Shown piece after piece: positions 24,501 through 32,599 of a stretch of 64,000 nucleotides of DNA. A program made the position numbers and the translations under genes. Source of the DNA: an uncultured Bacteroides sp. (lineage in GTDB: Bacteria; Bacteroidota; Bacteroidia; Bacteroidales; Bacteroidaceae). The stretch lies in NCBI GenBank assembly GCA_905198575.1, contig CAJKDC010000003.1, forward strand, positions 3,647 to 67,646, given 5' to 3'. Within the stretch, counting starts at the first letter, position 1. Every line of letters begins with the position of its first letter. The notes beneath the pieces are model-generated. The model searched no databases. It was given only the letters and a program-made list of their open reading frames with translations, and was not told the DNA's origin.

Positions 24501-26024
24501 TTAATGTTTGAAATGACGGATACCAGTAGTTACCATTGCAATACCATGTTCATTGCAATACTGGAAAGACTCGGCATCTCTAATTGAACCTCCAGGCTGG
24601 ATAACAGCTGTCACTCCTTCGTTTCCTGCAATTTCCACACAGTCGGCAAACGGGAAGAAGGCATCACTTGCCATTACAGCTCCCTGCAAATCGAAATTGA
24701 ATGATTTAGCTTTCTCGATAGCCTGTTTCAAAGCATCCACACGTGAAGTCTGACCTACTCCACTAGCCAGCAGCTGCTTGCCTTTTGCCAGAACGATTGC
24801 ATTACTCTTACTGTTCTTTACAATCTTATTGGCAAACAACATATCTTCAATTTCAGCCTGAGAAGGAGCTTTATCTGTTACCTGCTTCAAATCTTCAGGA
24901 GTTTCAATCTTAGTATCTTTATCTTGAACCAGAACACCATTCAGCAAAGAACGGAACTGCTTAGTTGGCAGACTGGCTTTCTTACGTACCAAGATAATAC
25001 GGTTTTTCTTCTGTCCCAAAACCTGTAATGCATCTACATCATAATCTGGAGCAATGATAACTTCAAAGAAAATCTTATTGATTTCTTCTGCAGTTTCCTT
25101 GTCAATTACTGCATTAGTGATCAATACACCACCAAATGCAGAAACAGGGTCACCAGCCAAAGCATCTTTCCATGCCTCCAATACAGTTGGTCTAGAAGCC
25201 AAGCCACATGCATTGTTGTGTTTCAACACAGCAAATGTAGTTTCAGAGAATTCGTCAATCAAATCAACAGCAGCGTTAATATCCAGCAAGTTGTTATAAG
25301 AGATTTCCTTGCCATGTACCTGATCGAACATTTCGTCAAGATTTCCAAAGAAGAATCCTTTCTGATGCGGATTTTCTCCATAACGAAGCTGTTTCTGATT
25401 TTCAACAGCGCAACGGAAAGCAGAATTATCACCTCCGTCAAAGTAATTAAAGATAGCAGAATCATAGTGAGAAGATACTGCAAATGCTTCTTTAGCCAAC
25501 CAGCGACGTTCAGCACGAGTTGTAGTAGCGCCATGTTCAACAAGCATATCCAGGAAAGGACGATACTGTGCACGGCTGGCAACAATAGCTACATCATTGA
25601 AATTCTTAGCGGCAGCACGAATCAAAGAGATACCACCTATATCTATTTTTTCTATAATAGCCTGTTCTTCTGCTCCTGAAGCTACAGTAGCCTCAAACGG
25701 ATACAAGTCTACAATTACCAGGTCAATTTCTGGGATTTCGTATTTTTCAATCTGCTGCAGATCCTGCTCAAGTTCACGACGGCACAAAATTCCACCAAAA
25801 ACTTTCGGATGCAAAGTTTTCACTCTTCCACCCAAAATTGAAGGATATGAGGTCAAATCTTCAACAGCCTTACAAGGGAATCCAAGAGATTCAATAAACT
25901 GGCGTGTTCCACCTGTTGATAAAAACTCAACTCCATCTTCGTGAAGTTTTGTAATAATCTCATCCAAACCATCTTTGTGATAAACCGATACTAATGCGGT
26001 CTTAATTTTTTTAGCCTCAGACAT
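24501..26024 (-). CDS. purH: bifunctional AICAR transformylase/IMP cyclohydrolase
   Basis: This 507-residue enzyme carries out the last two steps of IMP synthesis. The N-terminal IMP cyclohydrolase part (residues 1-200) has LVSVYHKDGLDEI, FLSTGGTRQFIE, GGRVKTLHPKVFGGIL and IGGISLIRAAAKN. The C-terminal transformylase part has QLRYGENPHQKGFF, AVLKHNNACGLA (catalytic KH) and SDAFFPFADCVEIA, ending IRHFKH. Length and both domains are complete. It is transcribed from a promoter at 26053-26081 and lies upstream of the shape genes; the combination of purH and mre genes is probably positional only. No purine riboswitch is recognisable in the leader. Confidence 0.97.
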   Translation of the reverse strand: MSEAKKIKTALVSVYHKDGLDEIITKLHEDGVEFLSTGGTRQFIESLGFPCKAVEDLTSYPSILGGRVKTLHPKVFGGILCRRELEQDLQQIEKYEIPEIDLVIVDLYPFEATVASGAEEQAIIEKIDIGGISLIRAAAKNFNDVAIVASRAQYRPFLDMLVEHGATTTRAERRWLAKEAFAVSSHYDSAIFNYFDGGDNSAFRCAVENQKQLRYGENPHQKGFFFGNLDEMFDQVHGKEISYNNLLDINAAVDLIDEFSETTFAVLKHNNACGLASRPTVLEAWKDALAGDPVSAFGGVLITNAVIDKETAEEINKIFFEVIIAPDYDVDALQVLGQKKNRIILVRKKASLPTKQFRSLLNGVLVQDKDTKIETPEDLKQVTDKAPSQAEIEDMLFANKIVKNSKSNAIVLAKGKQLLASGVGQTSRVDALKQAIEKAKSFNFDLQGAVMASDAFFPFADCVEIAGNEGVTAVIQPGGSIRDAESFQYCNEHGIAMVTTGIRHFKH

Positions 26025-26052
26025 CTTCTTATATTTTTAATATATTTGATGG

Positions 26053-26081
26053 CAAAGTTACGAATTTTCAACCATATACAA
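26053..26081 (-). promoter_or_regulatory. purH promoter
   Basis: On the minus strand TAACTTTG (26053-26060) matches the -7 consensus, and TTG at 26079-26081 lies 18 bp upstream as a short -33 element. Transcription would start near 26046, leaving a leader of about 20 nt before the purH ATG. Confidence 0.6.
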
Positions 26082-26288
26082 CAGCAGAAAACAATAAATA
26101 ATATTGGATACTGTTTAATTTTCATCAATTGTGTCAAACCACATTCTAGCTTTCCAATTTATTCTGTAGGCTCATAGAAAGGCAGTTTCTTCACCCGTCC
26201 CCGAAATTGTAACAGAAATGTAATATGTATGACATTTTATTCTAACATGAAGAATCTACTTTTGCCCACAAACAAATTAACAAACTAT

Positions 26289-28598
26289 ATGGAAACAGTC
26301 TATTTAGGAATAATCATTTTCCTGTTTGTACTGGCAGTCTTCGACTTGCTGGTAGGTGTCAGTAACGATGCCGTGAATTTTATGAACTCCGCCGTGGGTG
26401 CAAAAGTCGCAAAATTCAAGACTATTGTATTTGTTGCAGCACTAGGCGTCTTCATTGGAGCCGTAATGAGTAACGGAATGATGGACATTGCCCGTCATGG
26501 TATCTTCCAACCGGCTAATTTCTCTTTCTACGAGATCATGTGTATCTTGCTGGCGGTTATGATTACCGACGTTGTTCTTTTGGACGTATTCAACACGCTG
26601 GGTCTTCCTACATCAACTACCGTATCAATGGTATTCGAATTACTGGGTGGTACATTTATCCTGGCTATTATCAAAATCATAGGCGATGAGACCGGATTAT
26701 TATCTATCGGAGACTTAATGAATACAGAAAAAGCGTTGTCTGTCATCATGGGTATCTTCCTTTCAGTAGCTATTGCTTTCATTGCTGGTACATTCGTACA
26801 ATACGTTTCTCGTCTGATTTTCAGCTTTAATTATAAGAAAAAACTTTCTTGGACCATCGGTCTTTTCGGTGGTATCTCTACTACAGCCCTATCTTATTTT
26901 ATCCTGATTAAAGGTCTGAAAGGCACTCCATTTATCTCTGCTGAAACTACAACATGGATTAACGACAATTCTACCTACCTGTTGATAGGCTGCTTCATAT
27001 TCTTTACAGTGCTCATGCAAATCCTGCACTGGTGTAAAATCAACGTATTCAAAATCATTATTCTTTTAGGAACATTCTCACTGGCACTTGCATTTGCAGG
27101 TAACGACTTGGTTAACTTCATCGGTGTTCCTTTGGCCGGATTCTCTGCTTATACCGACTATCTTGCTAACAACAATGGAGCCGACATCTACTCATTCATG
27201 ATGTCTTCATTGCAATCATCTGCTACAACCCCTCCTATCTTCTTGTTTGCAGCAGGTTTGATCATGGTATTTGCATTGGCAACTTCCAAGAAAGCGCAGA
27301 ACGTTATTAAAACTTCTGTAGATTTGGCACGTCAGGAAGAAGGTGAAGAAATGTTCGGTTCATCCGGTGTTGCTCGCGTTATTGTTCGTCGCGCTACCGC
27401 TCTGAATGATTTTATCGTAAAGACTATTCCGCCCAGCACACGTAACTGGATTAACTCTCGATTCAATAAAGATGAAATGATTCTTGAGAATGGTGCAGCA
27501 TTTGACTTGGTACGTGCATCCGTAAACCTGGTTCTTTCCGGATTGCTGATTATCATCGGTACAACCATGAAATTGCCCCTTTCTACTACCTACGTAACAT
27601 TCATCGTAGCCATGGGTTCTTCACTGGCCGACCGTGCATGGGGACGTGAAACTGCCGTTTACCGTATCACCGGTGTACTGTCAGTAATTGGTGGATGGTT
27701 CATTACTGCATTCGTTGCCTTTACCGTATGTGCTCTTATTACTGTAATCATTTTCTATACAAGCTTCATCGGTATGTTGGCAATGATTGCAATCGCAATT
27801 TTCATCTTAGTAAGAAGCCACATCACTTACTCACAGAAAGAAAAAGCAGAGAAGAAAGACGATATCTTCAAGCAAATGATGAACAGCAAAGATAAAAACG
27901 AAACATGGGAGCTGCTTCGTCAACACGTACGCCAGACTTTCACCAGCTATATGGACTACAGTTCGTCTACATACAAACAGGTAACTGACGGTTTCATGAA
28001 AGAAGACCTGAAAATGCTTCGCAAAGCCATGAATAATACCGACAGCCAGAAAAAGAATCTGAAAAAGCTCAGACGTAAAGAGCTGTTGGGATTAAGAAAA
28101 ATTTCCATCAACATCGCTTTGGAAAAGAATACCTGGTTCCATCTGGGAAGCAACAGCTGCGAAGAAATGCTTTACTGTTTGAAACGTATCTGCGAGCCTT
28201 GCAAGGAACATGTCGATAATAACTTCAGCCCGCTAACTTCCGACTGTGTTACAGAGTTCCTGCCAATACGTAACGAAATGTGCGAATTAATGGGACGTAC
28301 ACAGAATGCAATTGAAACGAACAATTATGAAGATTCAAATGACATTCTTGTTAAAGGCGACGAATTAAAAAACAAAATTTCAGCTATGCGCAAGGTACAG
28401 ATGAACCGTATGCAAGACAATACTACCAACCTGCGAGCTTCTTTGGTTTATTTGAATATATTACAGGAATCACAAGAGTTGGTAAGTGTATGGAGACATT
28501 TGCTTCGCGCAAGTAAACGCTTCCAGGAAGAATCAACCGAACAGGTTCAAGAAGAAGAATCATTGCTGGAAGATAAGCTTAGCATTAAAAACGCATAA
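26289..28598 (+). CDS. PiT-family inorganic phosphate transporter with PhoU-like C-terminal domain
   Basis: A protein of 769 residues from the ATG at 26289 (METVYLGIIIFLFVLAVFDL); in-frame ATGs at 26229 and 26247 would add a polar segment and are less likely. The two PiT family signatures are present as GVSNDAVNFMNSA near residue 19 and GNDLVNFIGVPLAG near residue 272, each in an inverted-repeat half of the transporter, with some ten to twelve membrane segments. From about residue 520 the chain is hydrophilic and helical (HVRQTFTSYMDYSSS, RRKELLGLRKISINIALEK), as in PhoU-like three-helix bundles. Fusion of a low-affinity phosphate carrier to a PhoU-like regulator domain suggests built-in control of uptake. 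It is a single gene ended by a terminator at 28621-28670. Sulfate or other anions are a less likely substrate. Confidence 0.88.
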   Translation: METVYLGIIIFLFVLAVFDLLVGVSNDAVNFMNSAVGAKVAKFKTIVFVAALGVFIGAVMSNGMMDIARHGIFQPANFSFYEIMCILLAVMITDVVLLDVFNTLGLPTSTTVSMVFELLGGTFILAIIKIIGDETGLLSIGDLMNTEKALSVIMGIFLSVAIAFIAGTFVQYVSRLIFSFNYKKKLSWTIGLFGGISTTALSYFILIKGLKGTPFISAETTTWINDNSTYLLIGCFIFFTVLMQILHWCKINVFKIIILLGTFSLALAFAGNDLVNFIGVPLAGFSAYTDYLANNNGADIYSFMMSSLQSSATTPPIFLFAAGLIMVFALATSKKAQNVIKTSVDLARQEEGEEMFGSSGVARVIVRRATALNDFIVKTIPPSTRNWINSRFNKDEMILENGAAFDLVRASVNLVLSGLLIIIGTTMKLPLSTTYVTFIVAMGSSLADRAWGRETAVYRITGVLSVIGGWFITAFVAFTVCALITVIIFYTSFIGMLAMIAIAIFILVRSHITYSQKEKAEKKDDIFKQMMNSKDKNETWELLRQHVRQTFTSYMDYSSSTYKQVTDGFMKEDLKMLRKAMNNTDSQKKNLKKLRRKELLGLRKISINIALEKNTWFHLGSNSCEEMLYCLKRICEPCKEHVDNNFSPLTSDCVTEFLPIRNEMCELMGRTQNAIETNNYEDSNDILVKGDELKNKISAMRKVQMNRMQDNTTNLRASLVYLNILQESQELVSVWRHLLRASKRFQEESTEQVQEEESLLEDKLSIKNA

Positions 28599-28620
28599 TC
28601 TTAGCTCTTAAAACACACTT

Positions 28621-28670
28621 GAATCCACTGTCAGGCTATTTTTTAACCCAGGCAGTGGATTCTTTCTTTT
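28621..28670 (+). terminator. intrinsic terminator after the phosphate transporter gene
   Basis: GAATCCACTG (28621-28630) pairs exactly with CAGTGGATTC (28653-28662), with two further pairs inside, and TTTCTTTTT follows. Confidence 0.8.
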
Positions 28671-28678
28671 TAAAAGAT

Positions 28679-28686
28679 TACCTTTG
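28679..28686 (+). promoter_or_regulatory. -7 promoter element of the sugar-kinase-like gene
   Basis: TACCTTTG matches TAnnTTTG and lies 21 bp before the ATG at 28708, just downstream of the preceding terminator. No -33 TTTG is evident. Confidence 0.5.
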
Positions 28687-28707
28687 CAAAAAATAAAATG
28701 ATAAACC

Positions 28708-29790
28708 ATGAAAAACATTAAAGACATTATTTCCCAATTTCCTGAGGTGGGTGAAATCACAGAAATCAAGCCACTAACATCCGGACTAATCAATCAGACC
28801 TACTTGGTTAAAACCACATCAGATAATCCCAACGACTATATCTTGCAGCGAATTAACCACAATATATTCACCGATATAGAAATGCTGCAGCACACCATCG
28901 AAGTCGTTACAGCTCACATACGTAAAAAACTGGAAGCAAAGGGAGAACAGGATATTGAAAGAAAAGTACTGCGGTTCGTTAAAGCTTCTACCGGAAAAAC
29001 TTATTATTTCGACGGTGAAGGTTATTGGCGCGTTTCTGTTTATATACCACGTTCACAAACCCTCGAAGCCGTTACTCCTGAGTCATCTTATCTGGCTGGC
29101 CTCAACTTTGGAGAGTTTCAGGCTATGCTGGCTGACGTTCCTGAAGAAATTGGCGAAATCATTCCTAAATTCCACAATATGGAATTCCGCCTCCAGCAAT
29201 TACGTGAAGCCGTTGCAGCCAATCAGTCCGGACGTTTGGAAAAAGTACAGGACATAGTAGATGCCATCGAAAAAGATGCCGAACAGATGTGCTGTGCCGA
29301 ACAACTATACCGTGAAGGCAAACTTCCCAAACGAATTTGCCATTGCGACACCAAAGTCAGCAACATGCTGTTCGACGAAGACGGTAATGTACTTTGCGTC
29401 ATCGATCTGGATACCGTAATGCCAAGCTTTATATTCTCTGATTTTGGAGATTTCCTGCGTACGGCAGCCAATACTGGAAAAGAAGACGACCCGGATTTGG
29501 ACAAGGTTACTTTCAATATGGAAATTTTCAAAGCCTTCACAAAAGGATACATCGAATCGGCACGCAGCTTCCTTACTCCGATTGAAATAGAATATCTGCC
29601 TTATGCAGCTACACTATTCCCTTACATGCAAGCAGTCCGCTTCCTGGCCGATTACATTAACGGAGATACTTACTACCAGACTCAATACAAAGAGCACAAT
29701 CTAGTCCGCACAAAAGCACAATACAAACTTTATACAGCAGCCAAGGCCGCTGTACCCGAAATGCAAGCATACATCCAGTCATTGCTCTAA
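28708..29790 (+). CDS. aminoglycoside-phosphotransferase-fold kinase, possibly N-acetylhexosamine kinase-like
   Basis: This 360-residue cytoplasmic protein has the protein-kinase-like APH fold: a N-lobe with LTSGLINQTYLVKT and ILQRINHNIF, the catalytic loop ICHCDTKVSNMLFD near residues 209-222 (H-x-D-x4-N), and the metal-binding VIDLDTVMPS near 230 followed by FSDFGDFLRTAA. The closest function I recognise is N-acetylhexosamine 1-kinase (NahK) or a choline/homoserine-kinase-like enzyme; I recall that relatives in Bacteroides have sometimes been labelled mucin desulfatase, which the motifs here do not support. The substrate is likely a small sugar or amino alcohol. It is a single gene with its own -7 element, sharing a bidirectional terminator with the converging outer-membrane protein gene. 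Confidence 0.75.
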   Translation: MKNIKDIISQFPEVGEITEIKPLTSGLINQTYLVKTTSDNPNDYILQRINHNIFTDIEMLQHTIEVVTAHIRKKLEAKGEQDIERKVLRFVKASTGKTYYFDGEGYWRVSVYIPRSQTLEAVTPESSYLAGLNFGEFQAMLADVPEEIGEIIPKFHNMEFRLQQLREAVAANQSGRLEKVQDIVDAIEKDAEQMCCAEQLYREGKLPKRICHCDTKVSNMLFDEDGNVLCVIDLDTVMPSFIFSDFGDFLRTAANTGKEDDPDLDKVTFNMEIFKAFTKGYIESARSFLTPIEIEYLPYAATLFPYMQAVRFLADYINGDTYYQTQYKEHNLVRTKAQYKLYTAAKAAVPEMQAYIQSLL

Positions 29791-29804
29791 AAGCATTGAC
29801 CTTC

Positions 29805-29837
29805 GTAAAAGCCGTTCTTCACAAGAGCGGCTTTTAC
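29805..29837. terminator. bidirectional terminator between convergent genes
   Basis: The arms 29805-29819 and 29823-29837 pair over 15 positions with one G-U wobble around a 3-nt loop. A/T runs lie inside and beside both arms. It sits between the kinase stop (29790) and the stop of the minus-strand outer-membrane protein gene (29840). Confidence 0.8.
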
Positions 29838-29839
29838 TT

Positions 29840-32233
29840 TTATAACCTATCCAAAGCATCCAGCTTACCCTGATGGCTCTGCTGGCTCTTACCAAATGTA
29901 TAAGTCACATTCAGGCGCAACTGCCGCGTTTCCGACTTTCCGTAATGCAATAATTTCATTGTGCTATCTTCTGTATAATTGTCCCATCTTGAAGTCCAGA
30001 ATACATCCGTGAGCACCAGATTAAACATAAGCCTGTCTTTGCAAAATTTACGGTTTACCCCAATATCCAAACTTCCGGTAGGTTTATACACCGCATTGCC
30101 CGCAAGCGTTTTAGTGGTATAACTGCCATTCATCTCCATACGGATTTTCCAGGGCAGCAGCATGTTACTTTGGACCGAGAACACCCCGCTCAGCATATTC
30201 ATTCTTCCCTCGTATGCCGGCATTGACAAATCATGCTCTGTATAAAACAGCACAGCACTATACCGCATATTCCACCATCTCAACAAATTAATTTCCTGCG
30301 CAGCAGACAAAGAAAGCCGGTGCTGCTTGCCCACATTGCGGGGAATCATTGCCACCTTATTTCCTTCTATAAGCTCTTTAACTTCACTACTGTAATCATC
30401 CAACAGTGCATATCTCAAACTAAACACCCCATTATTCCCCTGTAAAGACATTCCCACCTGGTAACTTTTCTGGGGCTTCAAAAACGGGTTTCCTTTCCAG
30501 CATGACAGTTCATCCAGCAAGTATTCAAAAGGATTTAAATTCTGATACAAAGGACGGTCTATACGCGTATTGAAGTTCCAGACCAAAGCATACGCACTGT
30601 TCAACTGATAATTGACAGCCAAAGAAGGAAAAAAATCCCAATAACTGCGTTTGTTGTCTGTCACCGCCCCCTCACTTACCGGCTGCAATTCTCCCAACGA
30701 ATAAGTATATTCCGTCCGAAGTCCGGCCTCTACGTTCCACTTCTCACCAATAGAATGCTTGTATTGTATATATGCAGCCCCAATCTGCTCCCTATAATCA
30801 AAACGATTGGACTGATGCACATCCAGACACTGGTCGGCTCCAAAACCATCATAAAAATGAAACAAATTATCAGCATTTACCCATGAGTATTTCAGCCCCC
30901 AGTTAAACACGCCTCCCCACAGTTTGTTCTGCTGATTATAAGTCAGCGCATGCATATACACATCTCTTTTATTGACAGACCGATAAACCTTATCCGCCGT
31001 AACAGTTCCGTCAGGATTAAAATACGTATTAGGCTGTCTGTTATCCGATCCTCCATCAAAAAAAGCAAAGTCATAATCAACCTCATACCATGTTTCCTGC
31101 GACGGTTCAAACCTGTAAAACAAGTTTGTGGCATAACGGTTTGCTTTCTGCGTTAAATAATCATTCTCGGCATACAACGTCTGATACAGCTGCCCCGTTG
31201 TTTTATCAGATATAGCCGTTGTTGTTTTGGTAATGCCCGGCCCTCCAAGCATATTTAGGTTCACACCGGCCCCCAATGTATGTTCAGGCCGGATATCGTA
31301 TTCAAAAGCCATTCGGGATGAAATAGTCCTGCGCTTGTCCATATCCCACGTAGGACTGTCATAAACTTGTTGTCCCTGCTCCCTATACATGCCATAATCG
31401 TATCTGTAATACCCGAACGTATGCCCATAGCCACCGGACAGTCTCCATTTTTCATTCGATATACCCAAAGACACCTCCGTATTCTGCCTCAGTTTTTGCC
31501 AATACGACAATCCGTTGTTTACCGATAGATACAAATGCTGCTCGCGGGTAACCTTTTTCATTCTTATATTCACGATTCCCCCGGTTCCCTGGGCATCATA
31601 GCTGGCCGGTGGCTGTTGCATCACCTCAACAGACTCAATACTTTCAGCCGGAGTAGAGCGTAACAAGGCTGTGAGTTCCTCCTGCTGCATATAGGTATTC
31701 TTGCCGTTCAGCAAAACCAGGACACCACCTTTCCCGCCAATGTGCAAATTATTCTGTCCGTCTACAAAAACGCCCGGCGTGCGCTTCAGTACATCCAAAG
31801 CAGAACCTCCTGCCACAAGCGCACTGTTTTTAGGCGTAAATACAATGTTCCCATTATCCATCTTTATGGAAGCATGCTGCTTTTCTCCCACCACAACTAC
31901 ATTCTCCAGCTCCACCGAAGCCGCCTCCAGAATAATCTCTCCGGCATCTGTCTTTTCTGTAACATCCAACCAATCCGTATAACGGGCAACATACCCCAGA
32001 CAATTGACAAACAGACGCACCTTTCCTTCTGAAGCCAATGCCGAAAACTTTCCCTCTCCATCCGCTATACACTGAAACAAGACTTTGCCCTGTTCGTTCA
32101 TTCCAGAAATCACTGCCGCATCTACGGGAGTTCCATCCACCGCTTTTATCATCCCATTTATCTGTCCCTTTCCTGACTGAGCCATGACTCCAAGGGAACA
32201 TAAAATCCAGACAAATAACAAAATAGATTTCAT
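29840..32233 (-). CDS. TonB-receptor-like outer membrane beta-barrel protein
   Basis: A protein of 797 residues from the ATG at 32233 (MKSILLFVWILCSLGVMAQ, a signal peptide). An upstream in-frame ATG at 32275 is rejected because a strong promoter overlaps it. After the signal peptide comes a carboxypeptidase-regulatory-like beta sandwich (GQINGMIKAVDGTPVDAAVI to about residue 100), then a plug domain (VVVVGEKQ, ALDVLKRTPGVFVDGQNNL, GGKGGVLVLLNGKNTYM, GTGGIVNIRMKK) and a long beta barrel ending with alternating hydrophobic residues (QLRLNVTYTFGKSQQSHQG). It matches the outer-membrane barrel group that accompanies TonB-dependent receptors, but no SusD-like partner is nearby, so it is not a classical glycan importer. 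The cargo is unknown; peptide, siderophore or metal are possible. It is monocistronic with a good promoter. Confidence 0.85.
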   Translation of the reverse strand: MKSILLFVWILCSLGVMAQSGKGQINGMIKAVDGTPVDAAVISGMNEQGKVLFQCIADGEGKFSALASEGKVRLFVNCLGYVARYTDWLDVTEKTDAGEIILEAASVELENVVVVGEKQHASIKMDNGNIVFTPKNSALVAGGSALDVLKRTPGVFVDGQNNLHIGGKGGVLVLLNGKNTYMQQEELTALLRSTPAESIESVEVMQQPPASYDAQGTGGIVNIRMKKVTREQHLYLSVNNGLSYWQKLRQNTEVSLGISNEKWRLSGGYGHTFGYYRYDYGMYREQGQQVYDSPTWDMDKRRTISSRMAFEYDIRPEHTLGAGVNLNMLGGPGITKTTTAISDKTTGQLYQTLYAENDYLTQKANRYATNLFYRFEPSQETWYEVDYDFAFFDGGSDNRQPNTYFNPDGTVTADKVYRSVNKRDVYMHALTYNQQNKLWGGVFNWGLKYSWVNADNLFHFYDGFGADQCLDVHQSNRFDYREQIGAAYIQYKHSIGEKWNVEAGLRTEYTYSLGELQPVSEGAVTDNKRSYWDFFPSLAVNYQLNSAYALVWNFNTRIDRPLYQNLNPFEYLLDELSCWKGNPFLKPQKSYQVGMSLQGNNGVFSLRYALLDDYSSEVKELIEGNKVAMIPRNVGKQHRLSLSAAQEINLLRWWNMRYSAVLFYTEHDLSMPAYEGRMNMLSGVFSVQSNMLLPWKIRMEMNGSYTTKTLAGNAVYKPTGSLDIGVNRKFCKDRLMFNLVLTDVFWTSRWDNYTEDSTMKLLHYGKSETRQLRLNVTYTFGKSQQSHQGKLDALDRL

Positions 32234-32272
32234 AATCTTTTTTTCAAGCAAAATAAAAAAACATGTCACAGT

Positions 32273-32305
32273 CAAAAATACACTAATTTTCAGACAATTA
32301 CCAAA
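32273..32305 (-). promoter_or_regulatory. promoter of the outer-membrane barrel gene
   Basis: On the minus strand TTTG (32302-32305) and TATTTTTG (32273-32280) are separated by 21 bp, a full match to the TTTG-N(19-21)-TAnnTTTG promoter of Bacteroidales. Transcription would begin near 32266, 33 bp before the chosen ATG. Confidence 0.75.
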
Positions 32306-32536
32306 TTATATCTAATTCTTTGAAAAGTAATTCTAAATATACCTATTTCAGAATTTCTATACCCAAAGATTAAAAACAACATCCGATCTATATAAAACTT
32401 CAGAAATTTCAGTATCTCCGCAACGCATCATTATTGAGATAAACTTGCCGCTCAAGAAAGAGGTATCTTCATCTCTAAAAAGATAAAAGTTGTTCTCAAC
32501 TGTAACACAATCAACTTTTACGGATAAAAACAAAAA

Positions 32537-32573
32537 TACCCCGTCATTGAGCAATTGCACCAATAACGGGGTA
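32537..32573 (-). terminator. intrinsic terminator of the peptidase operon
   Basis: The 13-nt arms 32537-32549 and 32561-32573 (TACCCCGTCATTG/CAATAACGGGGTA) pair with one mismatch. On the minus strand the stem is followed by TTTTTGTTTTT. Confidence 0.8.
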
Positions 32574-32599
32574 TCCAGAATCAGAACGGTACGTATATA

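Larger units (their letters stand above)
32234..32599. other. 366-bp intergenic region: promoter, terminator and an unexplained segment
   Basis: The region holds the promoter of the outer-membrane protein gene at one end and the terminator of the peptidase gene at the other. Between about 32380 and 32530 I see no gene that I can support. There is a 9-bp inverted repeat (TAAAAGTTG/CAACTTTTA, about 32485-32521), and a segment near 32385-32450 that resembles one at about 63610-63735. A 68-codon minus-strand frame (32357-32563) runs through the terminator and is unlikely to be a gene. Confidence 0.6.

Noticed and set aside
32357..32563. 68-codon minus-strand frame between the peptidase and outer-membrane protein genes
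   Set aside because: It runs through the peptidase terminator hairpin and has no recognisable domain; the region is better described as intergenic.
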